Below, one piece after another: positions 11,768-19,472 of a stretch of DNA of 64,000 bases. The translations under genes and the position numbers were made by a program. Source of the stretch: Palsa-504 sp963790065. GTDB lineage: Bacteria; Actinomycetota; Actinomycetes; Streptosporangiales; Streptosporangiaceae. Below the pieces are notes generated by a model. It saw only the letters and a list, made by a program, of their open reading frames with translations, had not been told where the DNA came from and ran no database searches. Numbering within the stretch: position 1 is the stretch's first letter; every line of letters begins with the position of its first letter. The stretch is from NCBI GenBank assembly GCA_963790065.1, contig CAWBNK010000006.1:310001-374000 (forward strand). Direction: 5' to 3'.

Positions 11768-12283
11768 TTACGAGCCAGCCGCGGCGGGCGTCTCCGGCCG
11801 GGCGCGACGCGGCGAGCGGCCGCGCTGGCGCGGGGCCGGCTGCTTCCTGGCCAGCTCCCCGGGCAGCGGCAGCAGCGGGTTGGACGTGCTGTCCACCACG
11901 GTCTCGGCCAGGTCGGTGACCTTCAGGCCGCCGGCCCGGGCCACGTTGCGCAGCAGGTCGAACGCCTGCCTGGGCCGCAGCCGGTGCCGCTCGGCCAGCA
12001 CCCCGATGGCCTGCTCGACCCGCACCCGGGCGGCCAGCGCGTGCTCGAGCTGGGCCACGGTCACGGCCAGCCGGGCGGCCTCACCCGCCTCGCCCCCAAC
12101 AGTGGCGGCCGGCGGGCCCGCGGGCGACGGGGCCGGCGATCCCAGGTCGGCGGCCAGGAGGTCGGCCAGCACCATGGCGCTGGTCAGGTCGGCGGCGTGC
12201 TCCTCGCCGACCTGCCAGCCCGGCCCGGACCGGCGCACGACCACCCCGTCCGGGGCATCCCCCGGCCGCGCCGTCAGGTCCAT
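11768..12283 (-). CDS. ANTAR-domain RNA-binding antiterminator protein
   Basis: Residues about 75-135 form an ANTAR domain: a coiled first helix, then RVEQAIGVLAERH and RQAFDLLRNVARA, the typical three-helix pattern that binds paired hairpins in nascent RNA. The N-terminal 70 residues are short and lack a recognisable GAF or receiver domain. The C-terminal tail is basic (RQRGRSPRRARPE). It reads in the same direction as mrx1 but is separated from it by a strong inverted repeat. Targets and signal are unknown. The start has no clear ribosome site. Confidence 0.8.
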   Translation of the reverse strand: MDLTARPGDAPDGVVVRRSGPGWQVGEEHAADLTSAMVLADLLAADLGSPAPSPAGPPAATVGGEAGEAARLAVTVAQLEHALAARVRVEQAIGVLAERHRLRPRQAFDLLRNVARAGGLKVTDLAETVVDSTSNPLLPLPGELARKQPAPRQRGRSPRRARPETPAAAGS

Positions 12284-12312
12284 GTCTAAAGTCCGTTCTG
12301 GGGGCGTGCACT

Positions 12313-12353
12313 ACGGACCGTTCGGGATAAAATTCTTAGGCCGAACGGTCCGT
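12313..12353. promoter_or_regulatory. 13-bp perfect inverted repeat between mrx1 and the ANTAR gene
   Basis: ACGGACCGTTCGG (12313-12325) and CCGAACGGTCCGT (12341-12353) flank the A/T-rich loop GATAAAATTCTTAGG. It lies 17 bp after the mrx1 stop and could end the leftward mrx1 transcript. The same arm sequence also stands alone at 3134 and, with one change, at 44578, which argues for a protein-binding site. Both roles are possible. Confidence 0.55.
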
Positions 12354-12370
12354 GGTATCAGTGCTCTGGT

Positions 12371-12625
12371 CTACCCCGCGCTGACCGCGGCCAACCTCTC
12401 GCGGACCTGCGCGGCCGACGGGTTGACCAGCGCGGTTCCGTCCGGGAGCACCACGGTGGGCACGGTCTGGTTGCCGCCGTTGACCGACATCACGAACTCG
12501 GCCGCCTCCGGGTCGCGCTCGATGTCGACCTCGGTAACCTCGATGCCGTCTCTGGCCAGCTGGCGCTTCAGGTTCCGGCAGAAGCCGCACCAAGTGGTGG
12601 TGTACATGATCAGCTGGCCGGACAC
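12371..12625 (-). CDS. mrx1: Mycoredoxin-1-like glutaredoxin
   Basis: An 84-residue thioredoxin-fold protein with the redox motif WCGFC (C13, C16), a TVPTVV cis-proline segment and a short C-terminal helix, as in actinobacterial Mrx1, which reduces mycothiol mixed disulfides. The GTG start is chosen because GAGGAGG lies 7-8 nt upstream and because the resulting SGQLIMYTTTWCG start matches the family; longer frames upstream have no support. It is divergent from the helicase gene across 82 bp, the pairing seen for Rv3198A and uvrD2 in M. tuberculosis. Confidence 0.9.
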   Translation of the reverse strand: MSGQLIMYTTTWCGFCRNLKRQLARDGIEVTEVDIERDPEAAEFVMSVNGGNQTVPTVVLPDGTALVNPSAAQVRERLAAVSAG

Positions 12626-12707
12626 CCGCCGCCTCCTCGAAATCGGTGAGAATACTGGATCGTGTAACACCGGCGGGGCGGCGTGCGTTCCCCGGAGGGA
12701 GAATCGG

Positions 12708-14423
12708 GTGACTGATGTGGCGTCTGAGGCGCCCGATGCGCTGCTGGCTGAGCTGGATCCCGAGCAGCGTGAGGTGGTCCTGGCCACCGGGGGACCGGTG
12801 TGCGTGCTGGCCGGGGCCGGGACCGGCAAGACGCGGGCCATCACGTACCGGATCGCCTACGCCGCCGCGGTCGGCCGCCTCAACCCGGCGCACGTGCTGG
12901 CCCTGACCTTCACCGTGCGGGCCGCGGGGGAGATGCGCGGCCGGCTCCGGCAGCTCGGCACCGGGCAGGTGCGCGCCTCGACCTTCCACGCCGCGGCGCT
13001 GCGCCAGCTCAACTACTTCTGGCCGCGGGTGGTCGGCGGCCGTCCGCCGCAGCTGATCGACTCCAAGGCCGCCCTGGTCCGCGAGGCGGCCAAGCAGGCC
13101 GGGGTCCGGCTGGACAGCCCGGGGGTGGCCGACGCCGCGGCCGAGATCGAGTGGGCCAAGTCCCTCCAGGTCCGCCCGGACGGCTACCCGCCCGCGGCCC
13201 GGGCCGCGGGCCGCACGCCCCAGGCCGGCGCGGACCCGGTGGCGGCGGTCTTCGCCGGCTACGAGCGGCTGCGCCGGGAGCGGAACCTGATCGACTTCGA
13301 GTCGGTGCTCGAGCTGACCGCGGCCATCGTGCTTGAGCACCGCGCCGCGGCCGATCAGGTCCGGTCCAGCTTCAGGTACTTCGTGGTCGACGAGTACCAG
13401 GACGTGAACCCGCTGCAGAAGCTGCTGCTCGACGCCTGGCTCGGCGACCGCGACGAGCTGTGCGTGGTGGGCGACCCGAATCAGGTGATCTACTCCTTCA
13501 CCGGCGCTTCCCCGGCCTACCTGACCGGATTTACCGCGGAGTTCCCCGACGCCACCGTGGTCCGGCTGGTGCGCGACTACCGCTCCACGCCGCAGGTAGT
13601 CGCGGTGGCCAACCAGCTGGTGCGGGGCGGCGGCCAGCTCGTGGCGCAGCGGCCGCCGGGCCCGCAGCCGGTGCTGACACAGTTTGCCGACGACCCGGCC
13701 GAGGCGGCCGGGCTGGCCATCCAGGTCCAGGCCCTGCTGGCCGGGGGCGTGCCGGCCAGGGAGATCGCCATCCTGGTCCGGGTCAACGCCGACACCGAGC
13801 GGTTCGAGCAGGCCCTGGGCGAGGCCGGGGTGCACTACGTGGTGCGCGGCGCCGAGCGGTTCTACGAGCGGCCCGTCGTACGCCAGGCGCTGGTCCTGCT
13901 GCGCGGCGCGGCCCGCGGCCCGGACCAGAGGGACGCCCTGCCCGCCGCGGTCCGGGACGTGCTGTCCGGCATCGGCTTCAGCGCGGGCGCGCCCCCGGGC
14001 GGCGGCGCGGCGGCCCGCGAGCGCTGGGAGTCGCTGGCCGCGATCGCCCAGCTGGCCGACGACATGTACGCGGCCCGGCCCGACGCCAGCCTGGCCGACT
14101 TCGCCGCCGAGCTGACCCAGCGGGCCGAGCTGGGCCACGCTCCGGCGGTGGACGGCGTGACGCTGGCCTCGATGCACGCGGCCAAGGGCCTGGAGTGGGA
14201 CGCGGTACTGCTGCCCGGCCTGGTCGAGGGGCTGATGCCGATCGTGCACGCCAAGACCGCGGAGGCCATCGAGGAGGAAAGACGGCTACTGTATGTCGCG
14301 GTGACCAGGGCCCGCGAGAACCTGTACCTGTCCTGGTCGCCGACCCGGACGCCGGGCCGCAGTGCGACCCGACAGCGGTCGCGGTTCCTGGACGGCCTGC
14401 GCCTTTCCCGGCGCGGACGGTGA
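12708..14423 (+). CDS. uvrD2: UvrD2-like superfamily 1 DNA helicase
   Basis: A 571-residue ATP-dependent 3'-5' helicase. It has Walker A GAGTGKT (36-42), motif Ia LTFTVRAAGEM, Walker B VDEYQD (227-232), QVIYSFTGA (motif III), VRDYRSTPQVV (motif IV), MHAAKGLEWDAV (motif V) and VAVTRARENL (motif VI). GGAGGG lies 8 nt before the GTG chosen; the frame stays open far upstream but that part has no helicase similarity. It is shorter than mycobacterial UvrD2 (about 700 residues) and lacks a visible HRDC domain. Its neighbours mrx1, tesB and whiB7 support the UvrD2 call over other UvrD/PcrA types. Confidence 0.88.
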   Translation: MTDVASEAPDALLAELDPEQREVVLATGGPVCVLAGAGTGKTRAITYRIAYAAAVGRLNPAHVLALTFTVRAAGEMRGRLRQLGTGQVRASTFHAAALRQLNYFWPRVVGGRPPQLIDSKAALVREAAKQAGVRLDSPGVADAAAEIEWAKSLQVRPDGYPPAARAAGRTPQAGADPVAAVFAGYERLRRERNLIDFESVLELTAAIVLEHRAAADQVRSSFRYFVVDEYQDVNPLQKLLLDAWLGDRDELCVVGDPNQVIYSFTGASPAYLTGFTAEFPDATVVRLVRDYRSTPQVVAVANQLVRGGGQLVAQRPPGPQPVLTQFADDPAEAAGLAIQVQALLAGGVPAREIAILVRVNADTERFEQALGEAGVHYVVRGAERFYERPVVRQALVLLRGAARGPDQRDALPAAVRDVLSGIGFSAGAPPGGGAAARERWESLAAIAQLADDMYAARPDASLADFAAELTQRAELGHAPAVDGVTLASMHAAKGLEWDAVLLPGLVEGLMPIVHAKTAEAIEEERRLLYVAVTRARENLYLSWSPTRTPGRSATRQRSRFLDGLRLSRRGR

Positions 14424-14430
14424 GGTGAGG

Positions 14431-15294
14431 ATGGGCCAGGCGCTTGATACGCTGCTCGACCTGCTCGACCTGGAGCAGATCGAGGTCAACATCTTCCGCG
14501 GGCGCAGCGCGGACGAGGACCGGCTACGGGTCTTCGGCGGCCAGGTAGCCGGGCAGGCGCTGGTCGCCGCTGGGCGCACCGTCCCGCCCGAACGGCCGGT
14601 GCACTCGCTGCACGCCTACTTCATCAGGCCCGGCGACCCGTCCGTGCCGATCGTCTACGCGGTGGACCGGGTCCGGGACGGGCGGTCGTTCACCACCCGC
14701 CGGGTGTCGGCCATCCAGCACGGCGAGACGATCTTCACCCTGTCCGCGTCCTTCCACCACGCCGAGCCGGGCCCCGAGCATGCCGAGCCGATGCCGGATG
14801 TGCCGGCGCCCGACTTCCTCGAGCGGAACACCGACCGGATCGCCCGCCTGTTCGGCGAGTCGCGCTCCCCGCTGCCCGGCCACCCCTTCGACCTGCGGTC
14901 GGTTGGGCCGCTGTCGGTCGAGGCCGAACGTGACCCGTCGCTGCGCACCACCAGCAGCCGCATCTGGCTGCGGGTGGACGGCGAGCTGCCCGACGACGAG
15001 CTGCTGCACGTGTGCCTGATGACCTACGCCTCGGACATGACGCTGCTTGACAACGTGCTGATGGGCCACGGCCTGTCCTGGGCCGACGGCCGCACCTCGG
15101 GGGCCAGCCTGGATCACGCCATGTGGTTCCACCGGCCGTTCCGGGCCGACCGCTGGCTGCTGTACGCGCAGACCTCACCGGTGGCCTACGGCGCCCGCGG
15201 CCTGGCCCGCGGTGAGGTGTTCACCGCCGGCGGCGAGCTGGTGGTCTCGGTGATGCAGGAGGGCCTGATCCGGGTCAGGAACGAGCTTTCGTGA
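14431..15294 (+). CDS. tesB: Acyl-CoA thioesterase II (TesB-type)
   Basis: A 287-residue double-hotdog thioesterase that releases CoA from medium and long acyl-CoAs. Features include FGGQVAGQALVAAGRTV near the N-terminus, the first hotdog core (HSLHAYFIRPGDPSVPI), and the second hotdog with SLDHAMWFHRPF and LLYAQTSPVAYGARGLARGEVF near the C-terminus. The ATG 7 nt after the uvrD2 stop is used; GAGGTGAGG overlaps the junction, so translation is probably coupled. The length matches TesB family members. Confidence 0.9.
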   Translation: MGQALDTLLDLLDLEQIEVNIFRGRSADEDRLRVFGGQVAGQALVAAGRTVPPERPVHSLHAYFIRPGDPSVPIVYAVDRVRDGRSFTTRRVSAIQHGETIFTLSASFHHAEPGPEHAEPMPDVPAPDFLERNTDRIARLFGESRSPLPGHPFDLRSVGPLSVEAERDPSLRTTSSRIWLRVDGELPDDELLHVCLMTYASDMTLLDNVLMGHGLSWADGRTSGASLDHAMWFHRPFRADRWLLYAQTSPVAYGARGLARGEVFTAGGELVVSVMQEGLIRVRNELS

Positions 15295-15342
15295 AGCCGC
15301 AGGTCAGATCGCCGCTTGAACTTTGCATCAAAAGACCAGGTC

Positions 15343-15380
15343 AAAAAACTGTTGCCCCTTTTTCGGGCAGCATTTAGGCT
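15343..15380 (+). promoter_or_regulatory. WhiB7-type autoregulated promoter
   Basis: TTGCCC (15352-15357) and TAGGCT (15375-15380) are 17 bp apart. An A6 tract (15343-15348) ends 3 bp upstream of the -35 element. In mycobacteria WhiB7, bound to SigA, recognises an A/T-rich stretch just upstream of the -35 through its AT-hook, and its own gene carries such a promoter. The fit in spacing and position is close. Confidence 0.7.
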
Positions 15381-15432
15381 GCCTACATGTCCGTGGGCTA
15401 GCTGTCGACACCCCTGGAGGGAGGTGCCCATC

Positions 15433-15762
15433 GTGACGAACTTCAACACTGGCGTTCTGCCGGTTGCGCAGTATCTGCCGCCTTCGCAGTATCTGCCGGC
15501 TTCGCAGTGGCGTCCGCGTCCGGGTGCCTCCAGCCCGCGTGTCCTCGTCCTGGGGACAGGTGTGCTCGGTGCCGGTACCGGCACAGGGCCGTGTGTCACT
15601 GGTGCGCTTCCCATTCCGCATGTCCGGGTCAAGGCCGCTCTGGCCGTCGTCCCGTCCATGGGCGCTCCGGCGGTTCAGCTCCAGCCGAATAACTACATGA
15701 CCAGTGTTGACGCCGTCGGCGTCGGCACAGCAGGTCCGCCTCCAGATAGGGCACCGGCCTAA
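15433..15762 (+). CDS. Upstream ORF in the whiB7 leader (109 aa)
   Basis: The GTG is preceded by a strong ribosome site (GGAGG, 8 nt upstream). The frame encodes MTNFNTGVLPVAQYLPPSQ with a YLPPSQ / YLPASQ repeat, then a low-complexity Gly/Val/Pro-rich stretch, ending PPPDRAPA. There is no signal peptide or domain. Its stop codon lies in the loop of a 7-bp hairpin, just ahead of the terminator that precedes whiB7. This fits a translated leader whose ribosome progress sets whiB7 expression, as reported for whiB7 leaders in mycobacteria. A stable protein product is unlikely. Confidence 0.55.
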   Translation: MTNFNTGVLPVAQYLPPSQYLPASQWRPRPGASSPRVLVLGTGVLGAGTGTGPCVTGALPIPHVRVKAALAVVPSMGAPAVQLQPNNYMTSVDAVGVGTAGPPPDRAPA

Positions 15763-15771
15763 ACAGGCCGG
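15754..15771 (+). promoter_or_regulatory. Hairpin at the uORF stop (attenuator element)
   Basis: CCGGCCT and AGGCCGG form a perfect 7-bp stem around the loop AAAC, with the TAA of the upstream ORF at the loop. The following segment GGCCAAG can instead pair with CTTGAGGCC, whose AGGCC belongs to the left arm of the terminator. This offers mutually exclusive folds. Confidence 0.5.
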
Positions 15772-15785
15772 CCAAGCTCCCCTTG

Positions 15786-15818
15786 AGGCCGCGGACCCGC
15801 ACACAGGGTCCGCGGCCT
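15786..15818 (+). terminator. Intrinsic terminator-like hairpin in the whiB7 leader
   Basis: AGGCCGCGGACCC and GGGTCCGCGGCCT form a perfect 13-bp stem with a 7-nt loop, followed by AGTTATT. It stands 24 bp after the upstream ORF and 82 bp before the whiB7 start, so it would stop whiB7 transcription unless disrupted. Confidence 0.7.
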
Positions 15819-15900
15819 AGTTATTAGGCCTAGGTCCCCAGACGGGCGAGAAATCGCGCGACGAGTTAGTAGGACCGGGCAAGCGAGAGGGGATGCACCG

Positions 15901-16272
15901 ATGCAGTGGCGTGAAGCCACCGTCGGCAGGCAGGACGCGACGGGGTTCGAGGCGTACAGCTCCGCGAGACAGGGGCCGGCTTTCGGCATGGCGGGTCAGC
16001 TAGCGCTGGCCGGCCCGGCCACGGCACTTCCGGTAGGGCTGGATCTTCCGTGCACGGAGGACCCGGAGCTGTTCTTCGCCGAGTCTCCGCAGGATGTGGA
16101 GCAGGCGAAGGCCATGTGCCGGGACTGCCGGGCCAGGCTGGCCTGCCTGGCCGGGGCGCTGGAGCGCCGGGAGCCCTGGGGTGTCTGGGGCGGCGAGCTG
16201 CTGATCCGCGGCACGATCGTGCCCCGGAAGCGGCCTCGCGGACGTCCGCGCAAGACCGATGTGGCCGCCTAA
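15901..16272 (+). CDS. whiB7: WhiB7 iron-sulfur transcriptional regulator
   Basis: WhiB7 activates intrinsic antibiotic-resistance genes together with the principal sigma factor. The 123-residue product has the four cluster cysteines C51, C73, C76 and C82, the WGVWGG turn (93-98) that contacts sigma, and a C-terminal AT-hook KRPRGRPRK with RGRP at 113-116, which separates WhiB7 from other WhiB paralogues. About 45 residues precede the first cysteine, longer than usual, so an internal start such as the Met at residue 30 is possible. GAGAGGGG lies upstream of the chosen ATG. Control by attenuation and autoregulation is suggested by the leader. Confidence 0.95.
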   Translation: MQWREATVGRQDATGFEAYSSARQGPAFGMAGQLALAGPATALPVGLDLPCTEDPELFFAESPQDVEQAKAMCRDCRARLACLAGALERREPWGVWGGELLIRGTIVPRKRPRGRPRKTDVAA

Positions 16273-16369
16273 CCAGGGGTCACGGCACCAACCGAAGGGC
16301 CGCGCAGGCTCAGCACAGGGCCGCGCGGCCTCCAGACAGGCACACAATGCATACAACGGAGTGGTCAGC

Positions 16370-16564
16370 ATGCGTTTCATCGGGGAGCTCGCCCAGGAGC
16401 GAACTCGCAACAGCATCGAACTAGCGGAGCGAATGCGCCCCGCTCGCCGCCTGGCGACCTTGCGCCGCGCCCGGCGCTTGGAGACCCGGGCCGAGCACCG
16501 CATGATCGAAGCCTGGCGCCGAGCCGCGGAACTCCGCGCCACCATCGAATCCGCAGAGTACTGA
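16370..16564 (+). CDS. Small Arg-rich helical protein downstream of whiB7 (64 aa)
   Basis: The frame starts at an ATG preceded by GGAGTGG and encodes MRFIGELAQERTRNSIELAE, followed by an Arg/Ala/Glu-rich stretch. The whole protein is predicted as amphipathic helix with high positive charge. It lies 97 bp after whiB7 on the same strand, before a strong terminator, so it is probably in the whiB7 transcript. No named family was recognised. Confidence 0.6.
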   Translation: MRFIGELAQERTRNSIELAERMRPARRLATLRRARRLETRAEHRMIEAWRRAAELRATIESAEY

Positions 16565-16588
16565 GAACAGCCGAGCAGTGAGAATCCA

Positions 16589-16622
16589 GCCGTGGCCCGG
16601 GCCCTCCCGCCCGGGCCACGGC
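16589..16622 (+). terminator. Intrinsic terminator after the whiB7 unit
   Basis: A perfect 14-bp stem (GCCGTGGCCCGGGC / GCCCGGGCCACGGC) with a 6-nt loop, then CTTTTCCG. It begins 25 bp after the stop of the 64-residue gene. Confidence 0.8.
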
Positions 16623-16772
16623 CTTTTCCGCCCTGCGCTCATTCCCCGCTGGCGCTTACCCCGCTGCCGCCGCCAGCCGGGATGCCCATACCCGAGCCAA
16701 GCGTGCGGGCGAGGGTTATCGGGCCGCCACGCATTCTGGCCAGCCTCGGGCCGCCAGCCCGCGCGGGTTAGC

Positions 16773-17918
16773 TTACGGGGAGCAGAACGTGACCTCGGGG
16801 TAGCGTGGTGACGGCTGGTCCAGCAGGGCTTGCGGCCTGCCGCGCAGGTGCTGGTCGAAGAAGGCCCGGACGTAGGCGCGGGTGATGTCCAGGGACCGGG
16901 CTCCGGACAGGCCGGCGCCGGTGTCGATGCCGATCTGATCGGCCAGCAGCGCCAGGTCGGTGAAGGAGGCGTGCACCGCGCCTGTCACCACGAGCCACCG
17001 CTTCCAGCCGGTCAGGAGTTCCCAGTCCCGCTCCCAGGTGAGCACGGAACCCTTCACGTCCTTCCCGTCCGGCGACGTGATGATCCCGCTTCCCGGGGTG
17101 TAGTTGGATTGCTTGCCCAGGAACAGAAACGGCCGGGCCAGGCCCTCGTCCGGGATCGGGGCGGCAGTGGAACCGTCCATGTCGATGCCCGCGCGGATGC
17201 GCGAGTCGGCCAGCATGGCGGCGATGGCGGCGGCGCCGCCGGCGGAGTGGCCGGCCATCGCCATCCGGGCCGGGTCGATCAGCCCGGCGCCCGGCCACGC
17301 CGGGTGCGCACCGGTCAGCTCGTCGAGCACGAAGCAGACATCCGCGGCCCGGCCTGCCGCTACCTCATCCTTCCCGCCCCGCCGGGGTGCCTCACGGGCG
17401 AGGCAGGTGGTGACCCGCCCGTCGGGAAAGGCCGTGGCGTGACTCTCGTACGTGTGGTCAATCCCGGCCACCACGTAGCCGTGACTGGCCAGGTCCTCGG
17501 CCAGGGCGGTGAGCGTGCTGCGGGAGTTGGTGAAGCCGGGCGAGAGCACGACGAGGGGCAGGCTGTGCTGACGCCCGGCCGGCCTGGCGTCGCTGACCGC
17601 GTTGGTCTCAACCGTGCTCAGCGTGTCCGGCGGGATGCCGGTGATGCCCCTGCTCGTGAGCTGGAGCTTGGATTCCGCTGGCGTCATGTACCGGGCTCGC
17701 CGCCCGTCCGACGGCACCGCGGGATACCACAGGGAAACCATCAGCTCCCGTGCGTTCACCCCCGAGACCCACGGATCGGGTCGGGAGGTGTCGGTCAGCC
17801 ACACGGAAGCGGTGCCGGCCGGGTACGGACCGGTCGGCTCAGGCAGGTACGGCGTGGGACCGCGCCTGGCCGGCACGTCACCCGCGTCTGCGGAAGTTCC
17901 CATGCCGCTCATTATCAC
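16773..17918 (-). CDS. Alpha/beta hydrolase, platelet-activating-factor acetylhydrolase-like
   Basis: The protein (up to 381 residues) has a lipase-type nucleophile elbow MAGHSAGGAAA (around residue 224), an upstream oxyanion segment LVVLSPGFTNSRS, the acid-bearing strand AGIDMDGS, and a C-terminal histidine region VTGAVHASFTD. The order is that of PAF-acetylhydrolase or dienelactone-hydrolase-like esterases. No signal peptide is evident, so it is probably cytoplasmic. Two further ATGs near the start (M3, M6) are possible. It converges on the whiB7 unit across a terminator. The substrate is unknown. Confidence 0.8.
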   Translation of the reverse strand: MIMSGMGTSADAGDVPARRGPTPYLPEPTGPYPAGTASVWLTDTSRPDPWVSGVNARELMVSLWYPAVPSDGRRARYMTPAESKLQLTSRGITGIPPDTLSTVETNAVSDARPAGRQHSLPLVVLSPGFTNSRSTLTALAEDLASHGYVVAGIDHTYESHATAFPDGRVTTCLAREAPRRGGKDEVAAGRAADVCFVLDELTGAHPAWPGAGLIDPARMAMAGHSAGGAAAIAAMLADSRIRAGIDMDGSTAAPIPDEGLARPFLFLGKQSNYTPGSGIITSPDGKDVKGSVLTWERDWELLTGWKRWLVVTGAVHASFTDLALLADQIGIDTGAGLSGARSLDITRAYVRAFFDQHLRGRPQALLDQPSPRYPEVTFCSP

Positions 17919-18233
17919 CGCCCGCCCTCGCGCTCATGAAATGGCCAGACCGGTGCGTACTAAGTTGATAAAAGGCGGGGGCCGCGCATTCTGGCCAGCC
18001 TCCTCGGCGGAACGTCGCGGACCGGAACCGGCCGCGAGGGTTGCCAGCTTTCCTATGGGCTGCTGCCAGCTTCCGGCCAGTTTCTGCCAGCGGCATCCCA
18101 TTTATGCGCGCATACCCTCAGGCAACTTGCAGCCCTACCCAGAGATGAACTCAGAACCTCACCAGTAGCTGAGCGCAGCTTTAAGGCAGGGAGCCGCGAG
18201 CATGACGGCGCCGTCATGACGAAAGGAAACTTC
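17919..18233. other. 315-bp divergent intergenic region
   Basis: It lies between the leftward hydrolase and the rightward secreted protein. No convincing gene is present. The segment GCCAGCTTTCC / GCCAGCTTCCG / GCCAGTTTCTG (about 18040-18092) is a loose direct repeat. The ribosome site of the next gene (AAAGGAAA) closes the region. Confidence 0.4.
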
Positions 18234-18752
18234 ATGCGAATACCCACGAAGATCCTGAACCTGCTCATCGGGGTGGTGAGCGCCGCGGCGCTCACCACCG
18301 GCGCACTGGCCATCACGGCCACCTCGGCATCTGCCGCCACGACCACACCGGCCGCGTCCGCGCCGTGGTACGGGTGCTACGGGTATGGCTGCATCGGCAA
18401 GAGCGCTGCGGCTCAGCACTGCAGCAGCGACGCCACCACGGTCTACGCGATCTCGGCCTACGACGGCCTGCGCCAGACACGCGTCACGCTGCGGCTGCGG
18501 TACAGCCCCGGCTGCCAGTCGGCCTGGGCTACGGTCACCGATATCGGCCACCCCGACGGGGCCAGGTTCTGGATCTATGACCGGGGCACCCATGCGCTGG
18601 AAGTCGCCTCGACCGAGCGCGCCTGGTTCACCAGGCAATGGCAGACGACCAACATGGTCGGCGTCGCGAAGACCAAGGCGCGGGCGTGCATCGAGGTACA
18701 CGCCCGGCACGGGATGAGCGCGCCCGTCTGCACACCATTCTTCGGCCACTAG
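18234..18752 (+). CDS. Secreted DUF2690-type protein
   Basis: A 172-residue protein with a Sec signal peptide: basic start MRIPTK, hydrophobic core, and AxA-type cleavage after ATSASA (about residue 34). The mature part begins with CYGYGCIGKSAAAQHC, the cysteine-spaced start of DUF2690 proteins found secreted by streptomycetes and relatives. The rest is a beta-rich domain with two more cysteines (CQS and ACIEV). AAAGGAAA precedes the ATG at 18234, preferred over an ATG 18 nt upstream because the signal peptide then begins properly. The function of the family is not established. Confidence 0.8.
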   Translation: MRIPTKILNLLIGVVSAAALTTGALAITATSASAATTTPAASAPWYGCYGYGCIGKSAAAQHCSSDATTVYAISAYDGLRQTRVTLRLRYSPGCQSAWATVTDIGHPDGARFWIYDRGTHALEVASTERAWFTRQWQTTNMVGVAKTKARACIEVHARHGMSAPVCTPFFGH

Positions 18753-18772
18753 GAACCACGACCAACAAGGGA

Positions 18773-18805
18773 CAGGGCCCGGCGGGAAAGACGCGCCGGG
18801 CCCTG
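18773..18805 (+). terminator. Hairpin after the DUF2690 gene
   Basis: CAGGGCCCGGCG pairs perfectly with CGCCGGGCCCTG across a 9-nt loop, 20 bp after the stop. There is no T-tract. Confidence 0.6.
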
Positions 18806-18836
18806 GCGGGCCAGGGAGCTTGCTAGCATAGCCGGA

Positions 18837-19472
18837 GTGATTATCCACTTCATTTGCCGCGGCAACTCATTCCGGAGCATTATTGCCGAGGCCTATCTGA
18901 ACTCGCTCAAGGTGGGCGGTACAACCGTTCTTTCGAGCGGAACCGTGGCGGCATTGCATAGGGCAGAGAATCTGGTCTATTACAGAATGACGCTCGCGCT
19001 GCTTGAGCGGCACGGCATACGAGAATTCGCCAAGACCAGCCATGGAGATCAGCTGACGCAGTCATGGCTGGAGAAATCTGACATTTCAGTCTGCCTGAAT
19101 CGCAGGGTCTACGACGATTGCCTGCAGATCGTAACTTTTCCTGCTCGCCCGCGGATCTGGTCAGTCGCGGATGTCGGCGAACCCGGCAGGATCGCCCATA
19201 CCGATTCGGAAAGGCAGCTTTACCGGGAAGAGGCTTATCAGGAAATTGTCGAGAACGTCGATCGGCTCGTCTCGGATATTTCGTTACCAGGCCCGATCAG
19301 CGCTGCCGAAGGCAACGCCGGCCCGCCGCCGGGCCCGTCCGGGCCTTATCCCGCCCGCGCCACCGCCTCGCGGACCGGATCGATGTTCCATCGATCCGCA
19401 TATAGTCGGCCCTATCTGCCATCGTGCCGGTTGGCGGCCGGGGCCCGGGCGTGGCCTGCGTGGACTGTGTGA
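18837..19472 (+). CDS. Low-molecular-weight phosphotyrosine-phosphatase-like protein
   Basis: The N-terminus IIHFICRGNSFRSIIAEAYL holds the C-X5-R phosphatase signature (C7 to R13) in the LMW-PTP / arsenate-reductase arrangement. ARPRIWSVADVGEP near residue 105 could carry the general-acid aspartate. The catalytic fold ends near residue 150; the last 60 residues are Pro/Ala/Arg-rich and not family-like. The tail overlaps the convergent gene by 61 bp. Base composition of the first 480 bp is clearly less GC-rich than the neighbours, with many A/T-ending codons, which suggests foreign origin. The start is GTG with a weak upstream ribosome site. The physiological substrate is unknown. Confidence 0.65.
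   Translation: MIIHFICRGNSFRSIIAEAYLNSLKVGGTTVLSSGTVAALHRAENLVYYRMTLALLERHGIREFAKTSHGDQLTQSWLEKSDISVCLNRRVYDDCLQIVTFPARPRIWSVADVGEPGRIAHTDSERQLYREEAYQEIVENVDRLVSDISLPGPISAAEGNAGPPPGPSGPYPARATASRTGSMFHRSAYSRPYLPSCRLAAGARAWPAWTV

Noticed and set aside
11703..12707. N-terminal extension of the helicase by 335 codons
   Set aside because: The frame is open, but it crosses the ANTAR and mrx1 genes and has no helicase similarity; a GTG with GGAGGG lies at 12708.
12336..14249. 637-codon open frame antisense to uvrD2
   Set aside because: The helicase motifs are all on the other strand; this is a GC-driven shadow.
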